Source: Dyadobacter sp.
Lineage (GTDB): Bacteria; Bacteroidota; Bacteroidia; Cytophagales; Spirosomataceae
Direction: 5' to 3'
DNA: 64,000 bases
Assembly (NCBI RefSeq): GCF_017744695.1
Contig: NZ_JAGIAS010000001.1
Coordinates: forward strand, 124,001-188,000
The position numbers were made by a program, and so were the translations under genes. The notes beneath the pieces are model-generated. The model did not search any database and had not been told where the DNA came from. It was given only the letters and a program-made list of their open reading frames with translations. Below, piece by piece: positions 16,538-25,594 of this stretch. The stretch's first letter is position 1; each line of letters begins with the position of its first letter.

Positions 16538-18832
16538 TCAAAACCTGAAAGAACAGGTGGCTACAAAATTCCGGGTAAATTGCGCATTGCCAACGGAGTC
16601 CCAGTACCTGACATTGGTAAGGTTGTTGAGTTTCAGGCCAAGCTTCCATTTTTCCCTTTGATAAAATGCCGTCGCATTTATAGCGTGATAGGCCGGGATC
16701 GCATAGGTGTTGCTTGAATTCAAATACGATTCACCCACATAGTTACCCCCAAAACCCACGCCGACACCTTTGAGAAGCTGGAAAGGCAGGCGGTAACTGA
16801 GCCAGTAGTTGACGATGTGCTGCGGCGCCTGTGTTGCCAATTTCCCTTCATATGCGTCGGCTTTCACAAACTTGTTCTCATTGAATCCATAGCCGGCAAT
16901 GATGTTAAGTCCGGCAACGGGATTAGCCGTAAGCTCGACCTCATAGCCCTTACTTACCTGCTGGCCGTCCTGAAAGCTGTATTGCGCATCATCGGTACGC
17001 AGGGCGTTGTCGATGTTGATATAATAGTAGCTCACGCTCCCGCCCAGCCTGCCTCCTGGCAATTCCGCTTTGACGCCCCCTTCCAGCTGATTGGCAAACA
17101 CCGGTTTCGGCTTGAAAAGGCTGCCGTTGGGCTGCTCCACCGGCCCCTGGTTGCGGAAGCCATTCATGAAGTTTCCAAACAACGACACCTGGTCTTTCAC
17201 TACCTGATAAACAATACCCAGCTTCGGCGAAAGCGACGGCTGTACAAAACCGCCTTCGTACGTCTGTTCAAAACGGTCATAACGCAAGCTCAGCATGGTC
17301 GACAGGCGGTCTGTCCAGTTGATCACATCCGAGACGTAGACCCCAAGCGCGTTGCCCCCGTACGCGTCGTGCGAGGTGGGCGTCGCGGGATCGGCCAGGA
17401 CACTGTTCACCCGGCTCAGGCCGGCTTTTTCAAACGGCCGATTAATGTTGATCTTGTCAAGAGGAACAATCCTGTACGTCACCGATTCGTCGTTGTACTC
17501 ATAGCTCACCCCGATCAGCAGGTTATGGCGAAACCTCCCGGTATTGAAGCTGCCGTTGAAGTTCTGCTGGACGTTGGCATAAGTCCTCTCCCTTGGCCCA
17601 AAATGCCGGATACTCGTCACCGCTGTATCGGCGCTGATCCAGTTTACATAAGGCTGGTAACTATGGTTCAGGAACTCGTTTACATGTGAAATACCCGTCG
17701 TAGATGTCCAGTTTTTACTAATCTGGTACTTCGCCTGCCCGAAGTATTTGGTCGCTTGCGCATCGCTCAGCAGGTCATTGTCAAAAAAAGACTTTTTGAA
17801 ACCCAGGGGTACGTCTTTGGCCGACTTGAATGGAACTTCGTCTGCAAAAAGCAGCGTGTAAGCCAAACGGGTCGCATTACTTTTGAAATACTCGAAATCA
17901 AACAGGAAAGAAAGGCGGTCGCTGGCCTGGTAGAAAAGACTCGGCGCTATGACGAACCGCTTGTTCTTGCCGTATTCGTTGGAGCTGTTCTGCTGATGTT
18001 GTACAGCATTGAACCGCAGCAATACCGCTTTCTCCTTGTCCAGTGGCGTGTTGATATCAATCGTTGCCCTGCTCAAATCGAAACTTCCCATGCTGTATGC
18101 CACTTCGCCGCCAAACCCCGCATAGGGCTTTTTGGTAACCAGGTTCATGGCCCCGCCGAAAGTCGACACCTGCGAACCAAAGAGCGTGCCCGACGGGCCT
18201 TTGATCATTTCAATGCGTTCGAGGTTTGCTATTTCCGTCCCGGTTCTGTAAACCGAAGTCGCCATTCCATTCCGTGCGTAATCGAAATTCGTAAACCCTC
18301 TAAACACCACCGCGAAGCTGCCGGTAACGTACTCCGTGGGAGCCACTCCCGGCGCCGCACGGAAGGCATCCTTCACGTCGGTCATCATTTGCTCCTTCAT
18401 CAGGTCTTTCCCCACGACATTGTAAACCTGTGGATTTTCCAGGTTTTTCAAGGGCATCCGCGCCACATAGTCGGTCTCCTTACTTGTCAGTCGGCTGTCG
18501 TCCCGAACGACCACCTCCTGTAACTGACGATTGTCCTCTGCCAACGTAAAATCCACCAGGCTCGTCTCCCCCGCAGCCACTGTTACAGTGCTCGTTTGGG
18601 TAATGAGGCCTGTAAAACTTGCGGTCAGCGTGTAAGTTCCCGCAGGGACCTTGTGAAGGGCATAATGCCCTGTTTCATTCACCACAGCCGCCCTGGCAGA
18701 TTTTCCAAGGCTGATATTGACAAACTCGGCAGGTTTGCCGTCAGAAGTGGTCACCGTACCCCTGATCGTGCCTGTCTGGGCATAAACTTGTACGGATAAT
18801 ATGCACAAAACCAGTGTTAGAAATCTAATCAT
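16538..18832 (-). CDS. TonB-dependent siderophore-type outer-membrane receptor
   Basis: This 764-residue protein has a clean signal peptide (1-18, ending VYAQ). A carboxypeptidase-regulatory-like domain lies at about 22-100 (GTIRGTVTTSDGKPAEFVNI). A TonB-box-like QEVVVRDDS (about 105-113) and a plug domain with the strongly conserved RIEMIKGPSGTLFGS follow, then a 22-strand-type barrel ending VATCSFRF. The plug wording and the lack of an STN domain match FhuE/FpvA-like siderophore receptors rather than SusC. It is a single gene with its own likely promoter and terminator. Iron control is probable but I see no clear Fur site. The exact ligand cannot be told. Confidence 0.9.
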   Translation of the reverse strand: MIRFLTLVLCILSVQVYAQTGTIRGTVTTSDGKPAEFVNISLGKSARAAVVNETGHYALHKVPAGTYTLTASFTGLITQTSTVTVAAGETSLVDFTLAEDNRQLQEVVVRDDSRLTSKETDYVARMPLKNLENPQVYNVVGKDLMKEQMMTDVKDAFRAAPGVAPTEYVTGSFAVVFRGFTNFDYARNGMATSVYRTGTEIANLERIEMIKGPSGTLFGSQVSTFGGAMNLVTKKPYAGFGGEVAYSMGSFDLSRATIDINTPLDKEKAVLLRFNAVQHQQNSSNEYGKNKRFVIAPSLFYQASDRLSFLFDFEYFKSNATRLAYTLLFADEVPFKSAKDVPLGFKKSFFDNDLLSDAQATKYFGQAKYQISKNWTSTTGISHVNEFLNHSYQPYVNWISADTAVTSIRHFGPRERTYANVQQNFNGSFNTGRFRHNLLIGVSYEYNDESVTYRIVPLDKININRPFEKAGLSRVNSVLADPATPTSHDAYGGNALGVYVSDVINWTDRLSTMLSLRYDRFEQTYEGGFVQPSLSPKLGIVYQVVKDQVSLFGNFMNGFRNQGPVEQPNGSLFKPKPVFANQLEGGVKAELPGGRLGGSVSYYYINIDNALRTDDAQYSFQDGQQVSKGYEVELTANPVAGLNIIAGYGFNENKFVKADAYEGKLATQAPQHIVNYWLSYRLPFQLLKGVGVGFGGNYVGESYLNSSNTYAIPAYHAINATAFYQREKWKLGLKLNNLTNVRYWDSVGNAQFTRNFVATCSFRF

Positions 18833-18869
18833 TCGCTTTTTATTTATTTGGACTCATTAAAAATAATGG

Positions 18870-18877
18870 CAAATATA
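18870..18877 (-). promoter_or_regulatory. Candidate -7 promoter element of the TonB receptor gene
   Basis: The minus strand reads TATATTTG, matching TAnnTTTG, 38 bases before the receptor start. A -33 TTG at the usual spacing is not visible. The site lies just before the end of the azoreductase gene region, which fits a separate transcript for the receptor. Confidence 0.4.
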
Positions 18878-18896
18878 TAAAAGCATTGAACTGGAA

Positions 18897-19490
18897 TTAA
18901 AGGTTTTGCAAAATTTCCGTATAATCGAGTTCAGGAAGTCCCATCGCGGTACCTTCCACCCGGTAAGTCGAAATATCCGTAATACCGGTATACGCACTGA
19001 ATACCGCTTTGATATAGGATTCGATAAATTCGTAACCTTCCGGCCAGAAAGCCTGCTTTCCGCCTGACGCTATCGCCAGATATACTTTCTTGTTCTGAAA
19101 GCGGCCGGTTCTTGAACCATCTTCATTGAAGTGATAGGTAAGTCCCACACGCACCAGCTGGTCGAGCCAGGCTTTCAGCGGTGCGGAAACGCCCAGGTTG
19201 TGCATGGGCGTGCTGATGACAATGATATCTGCCTGATCGATCTCGCTGAAAATAGCATCGGCGTAGTTAAGCAAATGCCGCCCCTCGTCCGATACCGGAT
19301 CAGCATGTTTATAGAACTCCCCGATCAGTTTTTCGTCGAGAAACGGCGGCGGCAGCCGGATCAGGTCTCGTTCTACTACTATCCCGATCTCCTTTTTATC
19401 GGTTAGCTTTTTAATAATGGCGGAGCTCAGGCCCCGGCTGTACGACTGCGCGCCCCGCGCACTGGAAGTAATGTGTAATGCCCTTTTCAT
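18897..19490 (-). CDS. azoR: FMN-dependent NADH-azoreductase
   Basis: This is a 197-residue flavodoxin-fold quinone/azo reductase. The N-terminal phosphate-binding loop reads HITSSARGAQSYSRGLS (6-22). The region ISTPMHNLGVSAPLKAWLDQLVRVG (about 94-118) and IASGGKQAF (about 139-147) are the FMN-contact loops typical of AzoR/AcpD. The length fits the family (about 200). These cytosolic enzymes reduce quinones and azo dyes with NADH in two-electron steps. It is a single gene on the minus strand between the TonB receptor and the propeller-phosphoesterase gene. Confidence 0.9.
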   Translation of the reverse strand: MKRALHITSSARGAQSYSRGLSSAIIKKLTDKKEIGIVVERDLIRLPPPFLDEKLIGEFYKHADPVSDEGRHLLNYADAIFSEIDQADIIVISTPMHNLGVSAPLKAWLDQLVRVGLTYHFNEDGSRTGRFQNKKVYLAIASGGKQAFWPEGYEFIESYIKAVFSAYTGITDISTYRVEGTAMGLPELDYTEILQNL

Positions 19491-19586
19491 TTTTCAGAAT
19501 GACTTTTTACCCCCATGACGACCGGTATTTCGAAATGGGGACAAAAAGTAGGCAAATCGGAACGCAGATTATTTTACCATCAGCTT

Positions 19587-22064
19587 TTAATCGTCATCCT
19601 CGTCCTCTTCACCTTTTCCTAAACGCACAAAAGCCCCGCGGCGCGGCGCCGGCATGATGCTGTTTTCGCCTTTGACGGTCTGCCAGACGATTTCGCTGAA
19701 AACAAGGTCGTCGATAGCGTCCGGCATCGAGAGGTCGAACTGGGAAGATTTTTTGGAATTTTTATTGACAGCCACATTTCGCTGTTCCAAATCCACATTG
19801 GCCGGTCTGGCGGTGAAAGTCGTCGCGTCGGCCTTCGGGCTGAAACATCTCCACATGGGCGTAGCGGCGGCATCGTACTGGCTCATGGGTTTGAGGCCGA
19901 GAATCAGCTCCATGGTACGCAGCATGCCCGAGGTTGAGTACATGGTGTGGTCCACAAATCCGCGTTTCACCATACCGCCAGCCACGAATGCAATGGAGCG
20001 ATGGGCATCGACGTGGTCCGGTCCGTTCTGCGCATCGTCTTCCAGAATAAATACCACCGATTCATTCCAAACCTTACTTTTGGAAAGATGCTCCACAAAA
20101 CGACCAACGGCCAGGTCGTTGTCCGCGAGGGCTGCATATGGCGTAGGCTTACCCACCGCCGCGCCGGAAGTGTGGTCGTTACCGAAGCGCAATGTGTTCA
20201 ATTGGGGTAATGCATTGCGGGCCACCAGACTATCGAAATCCATCTCCCAGGCTTTTTCACGGTCAATATCCTTGTAGCCGAGGTCGTACCCTTTGAAAGT
20301 GGGGCAAAATTTGCCTTTCAAAGTGGCAATATTGGGTTTCTCTCCATCGGCAAACCATCCGTAGGTCCGGAAACTCACACCTGCCCGCAGGCAGTGGTCC
20401 CAAATGAACCCGTCGCGCGGGTGTGCGATCTCCTTCTGGCCTTCGTAATCGTAGGTCCCGCCGCGGCCACCGTAGCTGGTTACCCAGTTCTTTTCCACGT
20501 AGTCGTTGGCATATGCGGCAGAGGACCAGTTATGCCCGTCCGCACTTACCTCTGCATCTACATAAAAATTATCCAGCAGCACAAACTCCTTCGCGATGGC
20601 ATGCTGGTTGGGCGTGATTTTCTGAGGGAACAGGCAAAGCGACGAATCCCCGTTGCCTTCCTTCATATCACCCAGCACCTGGTCGTAAGTACGGTTCTCT
20701 TTAATGATATAAAACACGTATTTAATGGGCGATTTGTCGCCTACATGCCTGGGGATGGGGTTGCCTGCTTCGCCTTCCGTATCGAGTTCCTTGCTTTTGC
20801 TGTAAGGTGTATTGGCGTAAACCAACCGGGAATAGGCAGCCAGCACCTCCAAATCCGGGACGTCTATCACCGACATGGTGCCTTTGAACAAACCGCCAAT
20901 GTACTGCTGACGACCTGTGTTCGCCTGCGGGTTAGGCCCGATCTGCTGCGGCACTTTCGACAAGGCCGGATTCGGCCCTTTGGGGTTGGCTTTGGAGGAA
21001 AACCCTTTTCCATTGGTAACGAATATCCGCGACCCGATTACCTTGACGGCCGTAGGATACCAGCCGGTAGGGATGAAGCCGCTGGAACGTCCGTGCCCTT
21101 TTTCGGTTACATCAAAAACCGCGAGGCAATTGTTGTCCGCATTGGCGATATACAACGTTTTTTCATCTTCACTCAATGCCAATCCATTGGGTGTGGAACC
21201 TACCGGCGCATGCGGGAAAAGCGAAGCCGTCAGCGTCTCCACCACCTGCCTCTTCAGAACATCGATCAGCGCAACCGTGTTGTCATTGCCATTGGCGACA
21301 AACAGAAACTTCCCATCGCGGGTAAGCACCATATCGTTGGGATTCTTATTCGTTGGTATCGTCGCGATCACGGCATTGGAAGCCGTGTTCACTACCGCCA
21401 CTGCGGCCCCGCCCCACATCGAAATGTAAAGCTCCTTCCTGTCGCGCGAGAGCATGCAGGTGTAGGCAGGCGCATTCAGTTTGAGCCTGGACAACACCTT
21501 TCTTGCACGTGTATCGCATACGTAAAGCGCGCTATCCTCTTTGGTTACGACATATAGTTTTCCGGCATTGTCATCGACGCAGAGGCCGGTGGGCGAAATC
21601 TTCACCGGCCAGGGTTTACCGAGCTCGATCGGCTGGGTTGCCACCAGCTGCTTGTCGCGAATATCGTAAACGAGGATCACGTTGTCGTTACCTGCCGAGG
21701 CGTAAATTTTACTTTCATCATCGCTAAAAGCAAGCCCCAGATAGGCTTTCCCGACGCGCACGGTATCCAGTATTTTTTCGCTTGCCGCATCGATCAGCGT
21801 TATGCTCTGCGTACTTTGTCCGTTATTGGTGACGGCCAAATATTTTTTTGTCGGGGATACGACCAGGTTAAGCGGCAGGTCGTCCAGCTCGAAGCTGCGA
21901 CCGGCTGGTGTCAGGGACCAGCCGTTAGGTAAGCCAACACGTTTGGCCGATAATTCCTTGTAAGTTTCTGCTTCTTCCAGGCTGCCAGTGCTGCTCTTCC
22001 GGTTACAGGCAACAAGCCCTAATGCGATGATTATCAGCGGGATTAAAATACAAGTCTTGTTCAT
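19587..22064 (-). CDS. YncE-like beta-propeller fused to a phosphoesterase (alkaline-phosphatase superfamily)
   Basis: This 825-residue protein starts with a lipoprotein signal peptide (ALGLVAC then NRKSS). Residues about 55-420 form a YncE-like seven-bladed propeller with repeats such as TPNGLALSEDEKTLYIANADN. From about 445 a phosphoesterase domain follows: IKYVFYIIKENRTYDQVLGD, then HAIAKEFVLLDNFYVDAEVSADGHNW, then VVFILEDDAQNGPDHVDAHRSIAF, which hold the metal-binding Glu, Asp and His residues of the acid phosphatase/phospholipase C group. The C-terminus is acidic (GKGEEDEDDD). The propeller-phosphatase fusion is a known Bacteroidota arrangement. It is probably periplasmic or surface-exposed and hydrolyses a phospho-ester whose identity is unknown. 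Confidence 0.9.
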   Translation of the reverse strand: MNKTCILIPLIIIALGLVACNRKSSTGSLEEAETYKELSAKRVGLPNGWSLTPAGRSFELDDLPLNLVVSPTKKYLAVTNNGQSTQSITLIDAASEKILDTVRVGKAYLGLAFSDDESKIYASAGNDNVILVYDIRDKQLVATQPIELGKPWPVKISPTGLCVDDNAGKLYVVTKEDSALYVCDTRARKVLSRLKLNAPAYTCMLSRDRKELYISMWGGAAVAVVNTASNAVIATIPTNKNPNDMVLTRDGKFLFVANGNDNTVALIDVLKRQVVETLTASLFPHAPVGSTPNGLALSEDEKTLYIANADNNCLAVFDVTEKGHGRSSGFIPTGWYPTAVKVIGSRIFVTNGKGFSSKANPKGPNPALSKVPQQIGPNPQANTGRQQYIGGLFKGTMSVIDVPDLEVLAAYSRLVYANTPYSKSKELDTEGEAGNPIPRHVGDKSPIKYVFYIIKENRTYDQVLGDMKEGNGDSSLCLFPQKITPNQHAIAKEFVLLDNFYVDAEVSADGHNWSSAAYANDYVEKNWVTSYGGRGGTYDYEGQKEIAHPRDGFIWDHCLRAGVSFRTYGWFADGEKPNIATLKGKFCPTFKGYDLGYKDIDREKAWEMDFDSLVARNALPQLNTLRFGNDHTSGAAVGKPTPYAALADNDLAVGRFVEHLSKSKVWNESVVFILEDDAQNGPDHVDAHRSIAFVAGGMVKRGFVDHTMYSTSGMLRTMELILGLKPMSQYDAAATPMWRCFSPKADATTFTARPANVDLEQRNVAVNKNSKKSSQFDLSMPDAIDDLVFSEIVWQTVKGENSIMPAPRRGAFVRLGKGEEDEDDD

Positions 22065-22152
22065 AGAATGCCGGGATTAGTCTGAACTGTAAAACTATTC
22101 AATTTACGGTTCGCCGAGCATTCTGCAAGCTTTAAGTAATTATTAAGCTCTT

Positions 22153-22836
22153 CTACCCTGGTGATGACGGGTAAGCTGCCATAGCCAGTTCGGTATCCCG
22201 GGTCCGGTAAAGTTGCTCGGGAACGGTCGCCAGCTTTGAAGGATGTACCCGACCTCCCAGCCCATAAAACTGCTGAAAACTCATCATGAGCGGGCGCCAT
22301 TTATCAGGATCAACGTGATCCGGGTTCTCGTCGGAAACGATCGAATCGTCCAAATGCACACGGAGGATTTTCAACTCCAGCGTTACGCTCCGGATGTTTT
22401 CGATACCTGTCTCAGCCGCAAAAGGATGGATCGCGACAAATGCCGCTTCCAGGTGAACCGGGCATTCCAAAACCCGCGGGGCCTTCACAATCGTGGAGTC
22501 CACGGGCGTCAAACCGGCCCGGCCGAACTTGTCGGCTTCATGCTCGTAGCCTTTCAGCACTTTCCCCGCCGGCACTGGATTACTTCCCGTCACGAGCGCC
22601 AGCCTGTCGACCGCGCCCACCAAATCCACGGACGGAAGATTAAGCACGCATTCCCTGGTCCGCAGGATATTTTCCGTTGTTTTCGAATGCGCGGCTATGC
22701 CGATCATGCAGCGGTAGCCAAGCCAGAACGCGGACGATATAGGGGCGAGATTAAAGGTATCGTCGGCGTTAGTAGTCCCTACCAATACTACCGGAGTACC
22801 AAAATACAGAATAGACGGGTTGCTGATGTGATGCAT
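22153..22836 (-). CDS. Flavin reductase family protein (FMN-binding split barrel)
   Basis: This 227-residue protein has the split-barrel start typical of DIM6/NTAB flavin reductases: PVVLVGTTNADDTFNLAPISSAFWLGY (given in part, about residues 14-40) with the FMN-contact SSAFW, then TTENILRTRECVLNLPS. The later LKGYEHEADKFGRAGLTP and the conserved LECPVHLE are also family signatures. Such proteins reduce or bind FMN and may serve partner monooxygenases. None adjoins it, although two flavin monooxygenase-type genes lie elsewhere in the window. It stands alone between the propeller-phosphoesterase and the LytTR gene. Confidence 0.85.
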   Translation of the reverse strand: MHHISNPSILYFGTPVVLVGTTNADDTFNLAPISSAFWLGYRCMIGIAAHSKTTENILRTRECVLNLPSVDLVGAVDRLALVTGSNPVPAGKVLKGYEHEADKFGRAGLTPVDSTIVKAPRVLECPVHLEAAFVAIHPFAAETGIENIRSVTLELKILRVHLDDSIVSDENPDHVDPDKWRPLMMSFQQFYGLGGRVHPSKLATVPEQLYRTRDTELAMAAYPSSPG

Positions 22837-22920
22837 TTTGTTGCTTGTTTTTGCATCAAAACAGCCAAATATTTCAGTGGTTGCAAACCCGTTTCTTGCG
22901 ATTACGCACCATTAACCGGA

Positions 22921-23631
22921 TCAATTTAAAATTCGCTTTAATAACGGTTCCCGATAAATGTCTCCGATCGGTATCCTTGTTTCCCCGATCCAGACCCCTG
23001 CCCTGTCGATGCTGTCAACCTTGCTCAGTGAAGCTATAAACGACCTGTGCACCCTGATGAAAAGCTGCGCAGGCAAGCGCTCCGACAATTCACGGATGGT
23101 GACGGTTGTTTTAATTTCCCGCGTCAGGGTACGAATCAGGACATACTCTTTTTTACCTTCAATGAAGAGTATCTCGTTCTGCGGAACCCTGACTATTTTT
23201 GATCCGCATTTTACAAACAAATCCGGGAAAGCAGTATCCGAAGCGGCTTGCTGCTTGTCAACGGCTTGCTTCATGGAAATATAATGACGTACCTTATTCA
23301 CAGCGGCTAACATGCGCTCAAATGCAATCGGCTTTTGCAGGTAATCCACCACTTCCAGTTCGAAAGCTTCCAAAGCGAATTCGGAATAGGCAGTTGTCAA
23401 AATTACGGGAGGTAATTGTTTGACCATTCTCAAAAACTGCAAACCGGTTATGACAGGCATTTCAATGTCCAGAAACAGCAGATCCACTTGATTTCCCGCC
23501 AAAAAATCCAGCGCCTGAATGGCGGAAGTGCACACCTTTTCCAAGTGCAGCGAAGGAATTCGCTCGATATGAGCTTCCAGAATTTCGGCGGCCAAAGGCT
23601 CGTCGTCAACAACCAGGCATTTCAATTTCAT
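22921..23631 (-). CDS. LytTR-family response regulator
   Basis: The ATG at 23631 gives a 236-residue protein that starts MKLKCLVVDDEP. The receiver domain spans 1-120 with phospho-acceptor Asp55 (LLFLDIEMPVITG) and a conserved Thr/Lys at TTAYSEFA and LQKPI. The LytTR DNA-binding domain covers about 140-236 (FVKCGSKIVRVPQNEILFIEGKKEYVLI, read in part; RVHRSFI). It overlaps the end of the kinase gene by 26 bases, so the two are translationally coupled. With the ABC exporter genes divergent from the pair, regulation of that exporter is the natural guess. Confidence 0.92.
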   Translation of the reverse strand: MKLKCLVVDDEPLAAEILEAHIERIPSLHLEKVCTSAIQALDFLAGNQVDLLFLDIEMPVITGLQFLRMVKQLPPVILTTAYSEFALEAFELEVVDYLQKPIAFERMLAAVNKVRHYISMKQAVDKQQAASDTAFPDLFVKCGSKIVRVPQNEILFIEGKKEYVLIRTLTREIKTTVTIRELSERLPAQLFIRVHRSFIASLSKVDSIDRAGVWIGETRIPIGDIYREPLLKRILN

Positions 23632-24658
23632 CGGGAGAAACAAATAGTGGGATTTCCAGAAGTGCGTCAAAACGGCCATTAGTCCGCTGAACCCGAAGCG
23701 AGCTTTTGCCGGGGAAGAGATAGTCCAGCCTCTTCCGCAAATTCACCAGCCCGATTCCGCTCGGCGGCACTGAAAGGTATTTATTAACACCATTTTGAGT
23801 GGACAAGGTGAGCTTCTGATCCCGGATCATCACCGAAATCGTGATAAAATCGGCCCCGTGCTTGAATGCGTTCTCCACCAATGGCAATAGTAACAACGGG
23901 GGAATTTGGGGGCCGTCGGTGCTCCCGCTTACCGTAAAGTCCAGCGCAAAACCACGGGGGAGTCGCAACTTCTGCAGATCGATATAGTTCCCAAGCACTT
24001 CCAATTCTCTCCGAAGGCTCCGCGGTCGCTCTTCATTTCCATCCAGATGATAACGCATCAATCCCGACAGCTGCATGATCGCCGGAGCGGTATGGTCGGA
24101 TCGCTTGATAGCGAGCGCGTAGAGGGAATTGAGTGTATTAAAAAGAAAATGCGGGTTTATCTGTGCCCTCAAAAATGCCAGTTCGGTTTTCAAATGGGCA
24201 TTTTCAAGTTCGCGTGCCCGCTTTTGATGCACAAACCAATCGTTGGAAAAACGTGCGATAGCTGCCAGAAAAACCACGAAGAAAAATTCCAGGGACCGCA
24301 AAACCACTTGTGTGGTCATACTTAAATGAAATGGCTGCGCCATGCCAAAATACCGGGCCCTGATCCAGTGAAACATCGGAATTAGCAACAAGTCCAATCC
24401 TGCCGCCAGAAACAGATTACAGGCAAAAAATTGAGGGAATCTTCGTCCCGCAAGAAGGCCGGGTATCCAATAGTAGAAATTCACATAGAAAACGGCGGCC
24501 TGCCCCAACAAAAAAACACTCGGATGGGCAAGCAGGAATGGGGTCTTGTTCAGATAAGCGAAATAATATGAAACAGACGCATAGAAAACCCAACACACCA
24601 AATGCAGTGCGACAATACTCAACCGGAGGCGGTGAAACGTATGAACCTTTATCAGCAT
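23606..24658 (-). CDS. LytS-type sensor histidine kinase (His_kinase domain)
   Basis: The ATG at 24658 gives about 350 residues beginning MLIKVHTFHRLRL. The reading frame stays open upstream to 24820 but those residues are unlike the family and would cross the region divergent to the ABC genes. Four hydrophobic helices occupy about the first 150 residues. A coiled stretch leads to the His_kinase motif RAQINPHFLFNTLNSLYAL with the phospho-acceptor His. The ATPase region follows, with PPLLLLPLVENAFKHG and GIGLVNLRKRLDYLF. This is the membrane partner of the LytTR regulator that overlaps it. Confidence 0.9.
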   Translation of the reverse strand: MLIKVHTFHRLRLSIVALHLVCWVFYASVSYYFAYLNKTPFLLAHPSVFLLGQAAVFYVNFYYWIPGLLAGRRFPQFFACNLFLAAGLDLLLIPMFHWIRARYFGMAQPFHLSMTTQVVLRSLEFFFVVFLAAIARFSNDWFVHQKRARELENAHLKTELAFLRAQINPHFLFNTLNSLYALAIKRSDHTAPAIMQLSGLMRYHLDGNEERPRSLRRELEVLGNYIDLQKLRLPRGFALDFTVSGSTDGPQIPPLLLLPLVENAFKHGADFITISVMIRDQKLTLSTQNGVNKYLSVPPSGIGLVNLRKRLDYLFPGKSSLRVQRTNGRFDALLEIPLFVSPDEIEMPGC

Positions 24659-24862
24659 CTCCGGCAAGATACCGAATTGCGATCCTAATTCCACTGGATT
24701 TACCTCAACAGCAACAATCTGCCCGTCAACTGTCCGATTTCTACCACCGAATCGACTAGCCGCCCGAATATTGCTGTCGGACTTCCTACTGTGCTTGTCG
24801 GCGACAATTTCCTTGCTCACAGCTCACGCATCATTTGCTTTGAGGAAAAAAGCAGAAACAAA

Positions 24863-25594
24863 ATGGAATCATTAGCCATTCAGACGAGCGCGCTCCGATA
24901 CCGTCACGGAGAAAAAGGGATCATCCATGATTTGGACCTTCGGGTACCTGCCGGAAGCATTTTCGGCTTGCTCGGCCCCAATGGGTCGGGCAAAACAACC
25001 ACAATTCGTTTGTTGCTGGACCTGCTCACGCCTACCAGCGGTACGATCCGCCTGTTCGGGTCTTCCATTCAGAAAAATCGAAGGCAACTGCTCGGCAATA
25101 TCGGGAGCCTGATCGAACTACCGACCCTCTACCCGCATCTGACAGGCCTGGAAAATCTTGAAATGACGCGCTTGCTTAGAAACCTCCCCCGGCGACAAGC
25201 AATTGAATGTCTGGAACTGACCGGACTCGATCGCGTAGCTCATCAACGGGTATCGACTTATTCTCTCGGGATGCGCCAGCGCCTCGGCATCGCGCTGGCG
25301 CTGGTGGGTGATCCCGCGTTGCTGATTTTGGATGAGCCTACTAACGGCCTGGACCCGGCGGGAATACTGGACATCCGAAACCTGATCATAAACCTGAATC
25401 GCGGATTTGGCAAAACAATCCTGATTTCCAGCCACTTTTTGTCTGAAATCGAGAAAATCGCGACGGACATCGCCATTCTGAATGATGGCCGGCTAGTATA
25501 CCAGGGAGCATTAAACCAGCTCCGATCGGAGGCCTGCACACCCGCCGACAGTCTTGAATCCATTTTCCTAACCTTAACCCAGGCAGCTCAATGA
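24863..25594 (+). CDS. ABC transporter ATP-binding protein
   Basis: This 243-residue ATPase has Walker A GPNGSGKTT (38-46), a Q-loop region, signature YSLGMRQRL (about 135), Walker B LLILDEPTNGLD and the switch His in ILISSHFLSEIEK. It is closest in style to BcrA/LanF-type exporters of peptide antibiotics. The start is the ATG at 24863, since upstream in-frame residues are unlike the family. The permease gene overlaps it by four bases (ATGA). About 200 bases separate it from the divergent LytS gene; that gap probably holds both promoters but I could not place them firmly. Confidence 0.92.
   Translation: MESLAIQTSALRYRHGEKGIIHDLDLRVPAGSIFGLLGPNGSGKTTTIRLLLDLLTPTSGTIRLFGSSIQKNRRQLLGNIGSLIELPTLYPHLTGLENLEMTRLLRNLPRRQAIECLELTGLDRVAHQRVSTYSLGMRQRLGIALALVGDPALLILDEPTNGLDPAGILDIRNLIINLNRGFGKTILISSHFLSEIEKIATDIAILNDGRLVYQGALNQLRSEACTPADSLESIFLTLTQAAQ

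Noticed and set aside
20394-21557. Long plus-strand open frame (387 codons) opposite the propeller-phosphoesterase gene
   Set aside because: It is a shadow of a gene with clear domains on the other strand. Its translation is rich in Arg, His and Val and shows no family signature.
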